A stretch of 64,000 bases of DNA. Origin: Oreohelix idahoensis. Its lineage: Eukaryota > Mollusca > Gastropoda > Stylommatophora > Oreohelicidae. Below the pieces are notes generated by a model. It did no database searches, was not told the origin of the DNA, and worked only from the letters and a program-made list of their open reading frames with translations. The stretch's first letter is position 1. Every line of letters starts with the position of its first letter. Shown in pieces: positions 1 to 10,096 of this stretch. The stretch lies in NCBI GenBank assembly GCA_024509875.1, contig JAMPIV010013755.1, forward strand, positions 87,001-151,000, written 5' to 3'. The position numbers and the translations under genes are program-made.

Positions 1-59
1 CTGTTGTCTAGTGTTCTACTTCTTTATTTCTTACGAGTGCCTGAAAACATACCTTTATG

Positions 60-296
60 TTTGCCCAACTAAGATGGTTTGGCCATGTCTGCAGAATGGG
101 AGAAGATCAACAAAGAGCCAGGGATCCAGACCCCCAGGATGATCTAGAGTCCGCTGGGAGGACAACATTAGACAATCTTTGAAGGACTGAGGACTAGAAT
201 GGAACCAGGCCAGGAGGAAGACAACCGATAGGATAGTCTGGCACTCTCTCTTCCAAACCTCTACACCTCATGGTAGAAGAGGAATGACTAAGTAAG
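60..296 (+). mobile_element. 3' end of a LINE ('LINE3'), C-terminal RT tail and (TAAG)n end
   Basis: The start encodes a decayed RT C-terminus of the kind 'LRWFGHVCRM' followed by a basic Gly/Pro-rich tail with stops. The last 75 bases end in a TAAGTAAG repeat. The same 3' terminus recurs at 17961-18113 (minus strand) and at about 50598-50675 (plus), each time 5' truncated and flanked by target duplications, so this is the 3' end of an active-type non-LTR retrotransposon. The clade is not certain; RTE-like is my best guess from the short 3' UTR and simple-repeat tail. Confidence 0.7.
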
Positions 297-300
297 TAAG

Positions 301-1880
301 TTGGTTGTTCGTCCATCACGGGTGATGAAGACCACTCTGTTCATCCAATTATTTGGATGAAAGAGTGACTTGCGCGGTTGTAAAAGGTTCTTTCTTCTTT
401 TTTTGTTTATTTCCCACTCTGTAAAGTGTCAGTCTGGATGCTCTGTAAGGAAGAGTGGTGTGTTGTTGAGATCAGGCATGCTCCAGTCTACCCAGCTGTA
501 AATGGGTAACTCACCCTAGTCCTGAGTTAGGGAAGGCAAAGGCTCCAGGGGAAGCAGGCCCTAAACTTGGTCACTTCAACCGACGCAGGATGGTGTATGT
601 ATGGAGTAGAAGTGTAGAGTGTGATTACCACGAATGGTGTACTGTTCGTGTGCTGACCAATATAACCACTCATACACTTGTGTCTACAAGGCACCAATGC
701 AGACTGCTGGAATCTTTGTTTACTCAATTTATTCAGACGTACACACTGGGACATACGAGTACATCATGGTATGTTGACATATCAATTTGTAGGTATACAT
801 AGCAGATCTGAAGTCATGACACATTCAGAAATAATGGGCAGTACATCAAAAGTTCAATGTCATGATCCATTATGGCCGCATCCCCTATCTGACTAAACGC
901 GTCAGTGAAGGCAGATCGGTAAATAACTAAAGTTACTTGACGTCCATAGTTTGTAGTATATATTATGAAACCACGAAAGGGGGGTTTCTAGCAAGATTGA
1001 GATCTCCCTGTCACTGTCCGATAATAGGATAAATAATCTGTTCTCTTGGCAGTGATCAAAACATATGATGACCGAAATCTAACATGGCCGCCTCCATGAG
1101 TTGTCGTTCACTCATTCATAGGGAGGTGAATATAAGCCAGAGTTAATTTATAATGGGTATATAAATGATTTCATAAATGTTCCCATACAGCTCTACGGTG
1201 ATCAGGTTAATTCACGTAGCCATAACCGCTGTAGGAAAGTCTGTCATCTTCGTCGATACAAAACACGACCCTAGCGATACGAAGCACAATGTTCCATCTA
1301 GGTCGAATCGACATGAGATCATCAAAATAGGGTCTGGCAATACATGGAGTCCGAATTATACATTGTACCGTACCTTAGGAGAGTCTCTAACATAAACTAT
1401 AGTAGAGATACCTTCTCCTTTAGAAGAAAACCACTTCATGAATCATATTTCCTTAAGAATCTACCAGCCCTTTGAAAAGTGCGTACCCGCCATTATCACG
1501 GTACATCGGAACTCATCACGACTTGTCAAGACAACTCATACTTCCGCTAGACCGGAATAATAAGAATCTAGTCCCGCCTACCCATCCAAAATATACAATA
1601 TAGGACTGATTCTACTTGTACTAATAATATGTAATACATATGAATTCAGGCCATAAACATAATAAGCAAATTAATCTATTTTCTGGCCCTAAAAATAAGT
1701 ACAAATATAAGAGCAATATCCGTGCGCCGGATCAATATCAAGAACGATTACTCCTATAATCAAAAGTGTGAATCAAACATGGATTATCTCGCTTTCCCCA
1801 TAGACAGCATTCTCATACACAAATGAATGAATGTCTATATTTTCCCCATATTAAATAGCCATATCGATTTTTGTAATATG
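301..1880. other. No gene seen; scattered dispersed-repeat sequence
   Basis: I see no convincing coding region here. The part at about 480-595 (a 'cccagctgtaaatgggtaac' stretch followed by an A/G-rich block) has the look of an interspersed repeat, but there is no second copy in the window to prove it. Short reading frames in this stretch have no recognisable motif. Confidence 0.4.
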
Positions 1881-1884
1881 TGCG

Positions 1885-2417
1885 TCAAAATATGCACGCA
1901 ACAGCGGTGATTTGGATTAAAGTGAGGAAGAGTTGCGCAATTCGTCGACCTCACTCTCTCACCTGGGTCCATCTCAATCCAGTGGCAAGACAAGTCAAGA
2001 CGACTGGAGATGAAGTCAGGTGCAGTGGATGACCAGGGCTTTCTACGTGCCTCGCCGTGCTCCTTACGCTCCACAGCGCGTTGCTGGTAATCGCCGTCAT
2101 GCCCGTTGAACCAACAGGTGGTTTCTTCCGCGCAGTCTATCGAATCCAGTCTTCGCATGCATGGGTAGGCAGACCCTAACTCACCGAAGGTTTATAACCA
2201 TTCGGCTACCCTCACCTAGTTTAGCCGGCCTGTCAAAGCCGTTGTCCGGGTGTAGCCGCTGTCGCATGCTGACAGCTACGAGGAGCCACAGGTGAGAGCT
2301 GGATGCCAGGTTTGGACCAAAGGTGGCTGAGCTGCCCTAAAAAGGGCATGACAGCTCCTTCACCAGAGGTACTACCAATACCTGACTTCCCAACACCCCC
2401 AAGTAAGTAAGTAAAGC
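1885..2417 (+). mobile_element. GC-richer retroelement-like repeat ending in (TAAG)n
   Basis: This block is clearly richer in G and C than its surroundings and ends at 2402-2416 with the AAGTAAGTAAGTAA tail shared by the LINE3 3' ends. It has no reading frame I recognise. It may be LINE3 5' UTR material or a non-autonomous partner using the same tail. Boundaries on the left are a guess. Confidence 0.4.
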
Positions 2418-2894
2418 TACTGTAAAAGCCTATATCCATAAGTCTAAATGCTGTTGTAAAGCAAACAAGAAATCTCAGATTTGAGTCTACAACAAAGCAA
2501 GCTTAGAATATTTGCTGAGTGAGACTGAGCACCTATGGGTTTGACATCGGTTCTGATCAACAATAACAATAACAAGCTTAGAATGTCCCTCTGCTGAATT
2601 CCAAAGGCTTACTGATTGCTAGTATTTGTAACTTTACAACTGATATCGTATAACACACACTCATTACGTTCATCATAATTTCAATATGTCAGTTCTTAAA
2701 AACAAGTTATGCATCAATGTTTTTTAACTTTAAGAATGCCAGAATACCATTCCCGAATTCTAATCAATATCTACGAATGACAGGAGCAGGAGTCGATTTC
2801 AAGCCAAACAATAAAAAAAATAAACAGAAAATTTAGTTTAGTTTATTTACTTACAATTTAGAAGCACCTAAATCCAAATAGCCCCATGCGGGAT

Positions 2895-4440
2895 TGACTA
2901 ACTTATTAATATATTTGAAAGGTAATGGATGGAGTGCAAGCACTAAGACAATGCTCACTTTTTATAAATCTTTTATTAGAGGAAAAATAGATTATGGAAG
3001 TATACTATAATATATAACTCTGCTGCACACAGTAACAAGATTAAATTAGACAGACTTCAGCATCAGGCTTTATGTACAACAGCAGGTGCAATAAGATCAA
3101 CATCAATGGGAGCTATAGAGGTGGCTTTAGGAATTCTACCCTTAGAATTATGGAGAAAGGAGTTAAGACTAAATTACATGAACAGGGTTATGTTAGATAA
3201 GTCTCACCCAGCATGTACAGCTTTTACCAGATGCCAACTAACAACTCAGGCCAATCCAATGAATACCACTATATACCCTACAGGATGGAAGTGTATGGAG
3301 GAAATTGTCCATCTGGGTACATTAATTACGTCAATTAATAACAGTTGTGAATAAAAGCCAGTGATTCCACCATGGGAGATCAAGAAACCAGACACGGACT
3401 ACCACGTAGCAGAAATACTTAAGAAAACTAATAATATAGAAAATATTAAAAACACAGCCAATGAATATATACAACAGATATCAAAAGACAGCATTACTGT
3501 GTACACAGATGGATCCAAGGAAGAGGATGGCAAATTGGGGATAGGAATATATATTCCAATATGGAAAATACATCCATTTTCACTGCAGAGATGGTGGCAA
3601 TACTAAAAGCACTAGAAATATTCTCTAATAACCCTCCCAAAAAACTTACAGTTTTAACTGACTCTCTTTCAACAATTAAAGCACTTAGAAACTTACGAGA
3701 ATGTAGTAGACCTGATATAGCAGAGGAGATATTTCTGGCTACCACATACTTATATTCCAGAGGATATTCAGTCTTAATTGCTTGGATACCTTCCCATGTT
3801 GGCATAGAAGGAAATGAAAAAGCAGATAAAGAAGCCAAGAAAGGAAGATCTGATAACAATCTAATAAATGTAGGGATGAGTAAATCAGAGATTAAGAGCT
3901 TAATTAAAGATTTAATAGCAGATGAATGGAAAGCAGAGTGGGATAGAAATCTGAAAGGAAAACATGCATATAAGATGTTCAAGGCTCCAACAAGAAAATG
4001 TCAGATATCTAGGGAATTGAAAATTCCCAGTAATAAGAAACTTCTCAGACTACAGCTGGGAAAAGGCTATTTCAGAATAGAAGAACCTTACTGTGCAGGA
4101 TGTCTTCAAGACAATAATATAGAACATTTCTTGTTAAAATGTAAGAGGTATGAACAAATGAGAATACCAATATTGGATTATTTGCAAGCATCCAACTTAC
4201 CTATAAATATAGAAGAGGTGTTAAGAATAGACAGACCTAGGGAACTGCATAATATAGTCAAACAATATTTAACACGAACAAATGTTAATATATAGTGGCT
4301 GGGAATATGAAGGTCTGATGCTGTTCTTACAATGCCAATGACTTTTAACAGATGAAAGTCAATTAAATATCTGTTAAAGTCATTTATATAACTGGAACCA
4401 CCAGGCCTTTACACCCCTCCACTTTAATATTATTCTTGTT
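2895..4440 (+). mobile_element. 5'-truncated I-clade-type LINE (RT thumb + RNase H)
   Basis: Starting near 2895 the plus strand encodes the last part of an RT (thumb region with a 'LDRLQHQAL' type motif), then an RNase H domain and a C-terminal Cys/His motif, then about 140 bp of 3' UTR. RT followed by RNase H on the same frame set is typical of the I group of non-LTR retrotransposons. The 5' two thirds (endonuclease, RT fingers and palm) are missing. No target duplication was found. Confidence 0.75.
3361..4295 (+). pseudogene. RNase H domain and zinc motif of I-clade LINE ORF2, frameshifted
   Basis: RNase H cleaves the RNA strand of RNA/DNA hybrids during reverse transcription. The catalytic set is visible: Asp in 'TVYTDGSK' (about 3498), Glu in 'FTAEMVA', Asp in 'LTDSLS', and the 'WIPSHVGIEGNEKADKEAK' block with its His and Asp. 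A CxxC...H...C motif follows ('CAGC' ... 'HFLLKC'), the usual C-terminal finger of these ORFs. The coding is broken by one frameshift in the 3561-3606 overlap, where the first frame runs out just after 'GIGIYIP' and the second continues. A second upstream frame at 3106-3354 holds the RT thumb. This is a dead fragment. Confidence 0.8.
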
Positions 4441-4801
4441 CAGAGTTTCTTCTTGATTTTGTTTGTTTTTTTGTTTCTTTGTTTATTTGTTTGTTGTTTT
4501 TTTTTTCCTTCTTTTTTTAACGTATAAGCATAATTGTGATTGTCCCTTTTTACAATGATTTGACAAATGTGATGCCACTTTTTCATATCGGCGGTTGTTC
4601 ATAATATTTGGAATTGAAAACAATATATATCCTAAATATAACCCATCAGAGGTTGAACGTGATATTTTTCTTCATTAATTTAAAAAAAAAAAAAATAAAT
4701 GATTCAATACCATTTTATTGGTTTATATACTTATATATAGGTGTATACTGACTTTGAAAACTGTGTTTTCTTATCAAATTCCTTTTTTATTTTTTTGCTT
4801 C
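4440..4801. other. AT-rich spacer, nothing recognised
   Basis: T-rich and A-rich low-complexity sequence between the LINE remnant and the MITE. No coding region or repeat boundary seen. Confidence 0.5.
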
Positions 4802-5494
4802 TTAACTGATTCAGTATGTAATTATTTTCAGCTCTGGACGGAATTATTTTTAAGCCCCAAATATTTACACACACACATAATTTACGTTTACTGACAATGT
4901 GTGTCTAATCATGAGTTAAGTATAACATATTATATATCAAATTAAAGTACATTGGATGAACAATATAAATCCATTTGCCTTTCTAGCTAATATTATGTTA
5001 TGTTTATGTTATAACAGATAACATGTACACGGAAAAAAGATAACTTGAAATTTTGAACAAAAATTTTGGACTTATGTAAGGCTTGTAACATAAATTGTGA
5101 TCACAATACAGTTTCACTGCTCTCTTTGTGCAGGTAATCCATTTAGAAACACAGAAAAAGTAAGAAAGTTATGGTTTATCACACAGTTTGTTCAATGTTC
5201 ACATATCAGTAACATATCCTGTGTGTTTTCAGCCATTATGGCGATACGACAAAACACGATTAAAGATGAAGATAAATGTGAAAAAAAATCCCTTCAAATG
5301 CAAATAAAAGACGTTGAAGCTTGTTGAAATTTGCCCAGTTTTGTGTTTACTTCCGTTCGAGATAAATTCCGGGCAGTATAAAATATCAGAATAGAAAGAA
5401 ACAACGAAATAAATCAGCGTCTTTTAAAAGATCTTGCAGTCACAGCGGTTGGCCATTGCGTCTTTTAAAAGATCTTGCGTACGGAATCAGTTAA
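4802..5494. mobile_element. Candidate MITE with TTAA target duplications
   Basis: TTAA at 4802-4805 and at 5491-5494 flank inverted ends: CTGATTCAGTATG at 4806-4818 and CGTACGGAATCAG at 5478-5490, matching at 11 of 13 positions when one is reverse complemented. The interior (about 660 bp) has no transposase. A duplicated 'cttttaaaagatcttgc' motif sits just inside the right end (about 5420 and 5463). TTAA duplication is the piggyBac signature, but piggyBac ends usually begin CC, so the superfamily is uncertain. Confidence 0.5.
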
Positions 5495-5609
5495 GTATCA
5501 TGCAGCCACTACATCTTGCCCTCTTGAAAGGCAGAAACCTGCTTCAGAATTAAGTGCTTTTGCAGAGGTGATTTCTGTAACTATTTATTTTACATGATGA
5601 GTTCCCACT

Positions 5610-5725
5610 CCCATGCACATCCTCTTATTAGTCGCCCCTTGTGATATGCCTGAGAGAGATGTGGTCTTACTGTTTCTTTGTCTCCTCAGAGGTCTCCTAG
5701 AACTAACAGGGGCAAAATTGTGCTT
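5610..5725. repeat. Dispersed repeat related to the 73-bp satellite flank
   Basis: The 'attagtcgccccttgtgat' stretch followed by 'tttctttgtctcctcagag' resembles 60705-60765, where the 73-bp satellite ends, and the 'ttagtcgcc' part also resembles the 5' end region of the RTE LINE at 22132-22213. Confidence 0.45.
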
Positions 5726-5864
5726 TATCTATTAAGTAAATGATTAATTTCTAATAACTTTGTTTCGTGCTGCTAATATTCTTATAATTGCTTATTTACT
5801 CAAAAATCAACTTAAGATCTGGCACAGAAACTTCCCATAAATTATTATAACTTTTGTCCAGACT

Positions 5865-6986
5865 GTCTGCTGATATCATACATAGGGACAGTTTATGGAA
5901 AATACTGAGGGCTTATGGAATTCCAAGCTGCATAGTGTCAATCATAAAAAGCCTCTATGCCAACTTTACATGCAGTGTTGGGCAGAGCAACATAACCTTT
6001 GAGGTGAAGACGAGAGTGCGACAGGGATGCCCCTTATCAACCACTCTATTTTTAACAGTCATAGACTGGGTGATGCGCCAGACAACAGAGGGCAGTCCAA
6101 GAGGAATAAGATGGACAACATTTTCTACATTGGAAGATCTGGAATATGCAGATGACATTGCACTACTAGCACATTCACATCAACACATCCAGGAAAAAAC
6201 GGATAGACTTAATAAGTTTAGCCAGCAGGTGGGCTTGAACATTAATTTAAAGAAGTCTGAGGTCATGACGCTCAATGTGAGCAACCCTGAGCCCATATCA
6301 GTAAGGAATCAGCAACTGGTACAGACAGATACCTTCACATACCTAGGAAGCATAGTAACACCAGACGGCGGGGCAGGCAAAGACATCAACATCAGAATGA
6401 ATAAGTCAAGAACATCTTTCTTTAACCTAAACAACATCTGGAAGTCCTCCCAATACAGCATAAGCACAAAATTAAGATTATATCAGAGCTGTGTGCTTTC
6501 TGTGCTTCTCTATGGTGCGGAATGCTGGAGAGTTACAGAGAAGGAAATGTTGAAATTGTCCTCTTTTCACACAACATGCCTAAGAAAAATTCACCGAATC
6601 TTTTGGCCGAATACCATCACTAACCAAGATCTGCTTACTCGTAGCAAGCAAGAGGACATGCACACCATCATAGCTGGCAGACGCTGGAGCTGGGTTGGCC
6701 ATGTCCTCAGAAGAGACCCCGATGCCATCACAAGAACAGCTATGCTTTGGACCCCTGAAGGAAAATGAAAGAGAGGCCGACCAAAAACAACCTGGCGGAG
6801 GACTGTGGAGGCTGAGATGCAAAGAATGAACCAGAGTTGGGGCACTGTACGAAGGATGGCCACCGACCGAGCAAAGTGGAATCAATTTGTTGTTGCCCTA
6901 CAAGACGCCACTAGGCGTGATGGCCACTGACTGCTTTGACGGTCGGCGGCTAAGGATCAAAGAAGAAGAAGTCTGCTGATATCATA
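5865..6986 (+). mobile_element. 5'-truncated RTE-type LINE copy ('RTE1') with 16-bp TSD
   Basis: The target duplication GTCTGCTGATATCATA is perfect at 5865-5880 and 6971-6986. Between them lies the 3' third of a LINE ending in a short 3' UTR and a GAAGAAGAAG tail, which is the usual shape of RTE-group elements. 5' truncation occurred inside RT motif A. Other pieces of this family are at 14680-15290 (+), 40035-41330 (-) and 51223-52045 (-). Confidence 0.9.
5881..6930 (+). pseudogene. RTE1 reverse transcriptase, C-terminal part
   Basis: Real element coding starts at 5881 with 'HRDSLW', just after the target duplication; the upstream residues of the open frame are host sequence. RT motifs visible are 'VRQGCPLS' (motif B) and 'YADDIALL' (motif C, catalytic Asp pair), then a thumb and a basic C-terminus with 'RRWSWVGHVLRRDP'. 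Motif A with its catalytic Asp is lost with the truncation. A TGA near 6766 (an Arg codon changed by one base in the 'KRKRGRP' region) ends the frame early; the same frame then continues to about 6930. Non-functional. Confidence 0.85.
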
Positions 6987-7530
6987 TCTGGTTATGTTAA
7001 GAAACTAGATACAAATGATTAAAACAAATGTTGTGTGCATTTAGATTTGAAACTTGATTGACTTGAGCAAGAGTCTCACAAAGAAAATTAGACATTATGA
7101 TCAGTTTTTGCGCCATACTAGAAGCATCAGTATCCACTGGCTAACTTTTCCCACACATTAAAAAGTAGAATGACACAAAAATTGCAAACGGAACTGTTCT
7201 GAATCAAACAATATATTATTAAATGTTTGTTTTACTGCTAGCAATGTTGTAAAGTTGGTGAACTTTGTTTCATGTTTATGTCCACTAATTTTAAAGTCCT
7301 CTAGCTGAGGATGTACTGGAATTAGACAAAACCTACTATGACAAGTTTCAAAATAATGACGAGCTTATTAATCACATTTGATGTTTATACCTCAAAAAAA
7401 AAAAAAAAAGCCTTAATGAATTCAGAAAGGCATCAAGATCAATATGGTCAGTTTTTTAAATTTCAATGAAGAGCACAGCACACTGTAACCCTTTGTTATG
7501 CATAGCTATTGTTAATTGCAGGTATAAAAA
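6987..7530. other. AT-rich stretch, nothing recognised
   Basis: No reading frame with recognisable motifs, no repeat boundaries. It leads into the 36-bp minisatellite. Confidence 0.5.
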
Positions 7531-7534
7531 CACA

Positions 7535-9600
7535 CTCTTTCAGACAGAATCTATCTTTTAAAAACATTATTTGTCAACAAATAACAATCTTTGTTAAAAC
7601 ACTTTTTCTCAGCAAGTAAACATCTTTGTTGAAAAATCTTTCTAGCAAATAATTATCCATGTTAAAAACACTCATTCTCAGCAAGTTCTATCTTTGTTTA
7701 AAACACTCTTTCTCAGCAAATAACTATCTATGTTTTTTTTTTTTCCTTAACCAGCGACACTTGGGCTTTCAGCCCTTCGGCCCAATGACATGTCATTGTG
7801 AGGCTGGGGAGCCTGTGGACTTTCCTTCCAAACCAATCAGGAGCTTTGCTCCTTCCCATCCACAGAGGGTTTATATTAGAAGCCGTTCAGGTTATTCAGT
7901 CAAAATCCCGGTCATTGACACTCTTTCAAATGCTGACGCCTGGGCTTGAACCGTGAACACCTGATCACCAGCGCAACATTGTAACCATTACACCAGCGCA
8001 GCTCCCAATTATCTATGTTTAAAACACTCTTTCTCAGCACGTAACTATATTTGTTAAAACACTCTTTCTCAGCAAGTAACTATTGTTGTTGAAAAATCTT
8101 TCTCAGCAGGTAACTATCTTTCTTAAAAAAAACAACAATCTTTCTCAGCAAATAACTATCTTTGTTAAAACACTCTTTCTCAGCAAATAATTGTCTTTGT
8201 TGAAAAATCTTTCTCAGAAAATAATTATCTTTGTTAAAAACAGTCAGCAAGTAACAACCTTTGTTGAAGACTTTTTCTAAGCATGTAACTATCTATGTTA
8301 AAAACACTCTTTCACAGCAAGTAGCTATCTTTGTTGAAAACTTTTTCTCAGCAAGTAACTGTTTGTTAAAAACACTATCAGCAAGTAACTATCTTTTTTT
8401 TGAAAACTCTTTTTCAGCATGTAACTATCTGAGTTGAAAACACTCTTTCTCAGCATGCATTCATCTTTGTTGAAAAATCTTTCTCAGCAAGTAACTATCT
8501 ATGTTAAAAACACTATTTCTCAGCAAGTAACTATTTTTGTTGAAAACTCTTTCCCAGCAAGTAACTATCTTTGTTAAAAACACTTTATCAGCAAGTAACT
8601 ATCTTTGTTAAAAACAATTTCATCATGTAACTATCTTTCTTGAAAACTCCTTCCCAGCAAGAAACTATCTTTGTTAAAAACACTTTCAGCGAGTAACTAT
8701 CTTTGTAAAAAACACTCTTTCTCAGCAAGTAACTATCTTTGTTAAAAGCACTCTTTCTCAGTAAGTAACTATCTTTGTTAAAAACACTCTCAATGAATAA
8801 CTATTTTTGTAAAAAAATACTCTTTCTCAGCAAGTAATTATCTTTGTTAAATACACTCTTTCTCAGCAAGTAACTATCTTTGTTAAAAATTCTTTCTCAT
8901 TAAGTAACTATCTTTGTTTAAAAACACTCTTTCTCAACAAACAACTATCTATGTTAAAAACACTCTATCTCAGCAAGCAAACATCTTTGTTGAAAAATTT
9001 TTCTCAGCAAGTAACTATCTATGTTAAAAACACTCTTTCTCAGCAAGTAACTAATTTTGTTGAAAACTTTTTCTCAGCAAGTAACTATCTTTGTTAAAAA
9101 CACTCTCAGCAAGTAACAATCTTTCTTGAAAACTCTTTTCCAGCAAGAAACTATCTTTGTTAAAAACAATCTTTCTCAGCAAATAACTTTCTTTGTTGAA
9201 AAATCTTTCTCAGCAAGTAGCTATCTTTGTTGAAAAATCTTTTTCAGCAAATAACTACCTTTGTTAAAAACCCTCTCCGCAAGTAATGTTCTTTGATCAA
9301 AAATCTTTCTAAGCAAGTACCTATTTATGTTAAAAACACTCTTTCTCCACAAGTAACTATCTTTGTTAAAAACATTCAGCAAGTAACTACCTTTGTTGAA
9401 AACTCTTTCTCAGTAAGTAACTATCTATGTTAAGAACACTCTCAGCAAGTAACTATCTTTGTTGAAAACAGTTTTTGTCAGCAAGTAACTATCTTTGTTA
9501 AAAAACACTCATTCTCAGCAAGTAACTATCTGTGTTAAAAACACTCTTTCTCAGCAAGTTACTATCTTTGTTAAAAAAACTCTTTCTTAACTATTTTTGT
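7535..9600. repeat. Degenerate ~36-bp minisatellite, roughly 50 units
   Basis: Tandem copies of a unit close to 'cagcaagtaactatctttg' followed by 'ttaaaaacactctttct', about 36 bp in all. Many units are shortened by loss of the 'ctcttt' segment or vary as TTGAAAAA versus TTAAAAAC. The array is interrupted once by a SINE at 7733-8006. Unit divergence is high, so the array is old or under little homogenisation. Confidence 0.9.
7733..8006 (-). mobile_element. tRNA-derived SINE inserted in the minisatellite
   Basis: Read on the minus strand the element begins GGGAGCTGCGCTGGTGTAA and carries a box A-like 'TGGTGTAATGGTTA' and a box B-like 'GGTTCAAGCCC', the internal RNA polymerase III promoter of tRNA genes. 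It ends in an A-rich tail (the T run at 7733-7743 on the plus strand). It is flanked by an 11-bp near-perfect duplication, AACTATCTATG at 7722-7732 and AATTATCTATG at 8007-8017, which are themselves minisatellite sequence. Confidence 0.8.
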
Positions 9601-9942
9601 TTAACTTTATTCAATTCTTGATTTTTTTTAGGTCTTTTGTGTAGGTTTTAGGTGATATTTTTTAAAGGCATGTAAAATATTATTAACTATATTAAGCAAC
9701 ACATGCCAAATGCTACAATTTACCCGTAATCTGTGCAAGAAATTTGCGTTTTCAGATTTGTACGCCCATTACAAAATTTCAATACAGGTTATTTACCTAT
9801 TTATATAATATAATATATCATACATGCCACACCTCAGACATGAAAAACCTGTACAACAAATCCAAAAACCCTGTACAGAGACCCGCAAAACCTGTACAGA
9901 CTGAAAAACGTAACAATAGAGTTAATTAATGTACAAATATAT

Positions 9943-10096
9943 TCAATTAGATGGTTCTGCACCATCATAGTGACATGCGCCCTTTGCCTTTTTAAGCATG
10001 TCTTCACTTGCTTTAAAACCTAAACAACAAGAGTTAGAATTTATTTTGTACCGGTATTGTAGAAAAGCTGTGACTGTATCATCATTTAGTCTATTT
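9943..10096 (-). CDS. CARD-like gene, exon 4 (last coding exon)
   Basis: Starts after a strong polypyrimidine-CAG acceptor at 10097-10106. Only one frame is open, and it is the one demanded by exon 3 (two carried bases AG plus A give Arg). It encodes about 51 residues with 'SNSCCLGFKASED' and 'LKKAKGACHYDG', ending in TGA at 9943-9945. A decayed inverted copy lies at about 13270-13380 on the plus strand. Confidence 0.65.

Noticed and set aside
5854..5880. Upstream residues of the RTE1 frame as a real N-terminus
   Set aside because: They lie before or within the target duplication, so they are host sequence.
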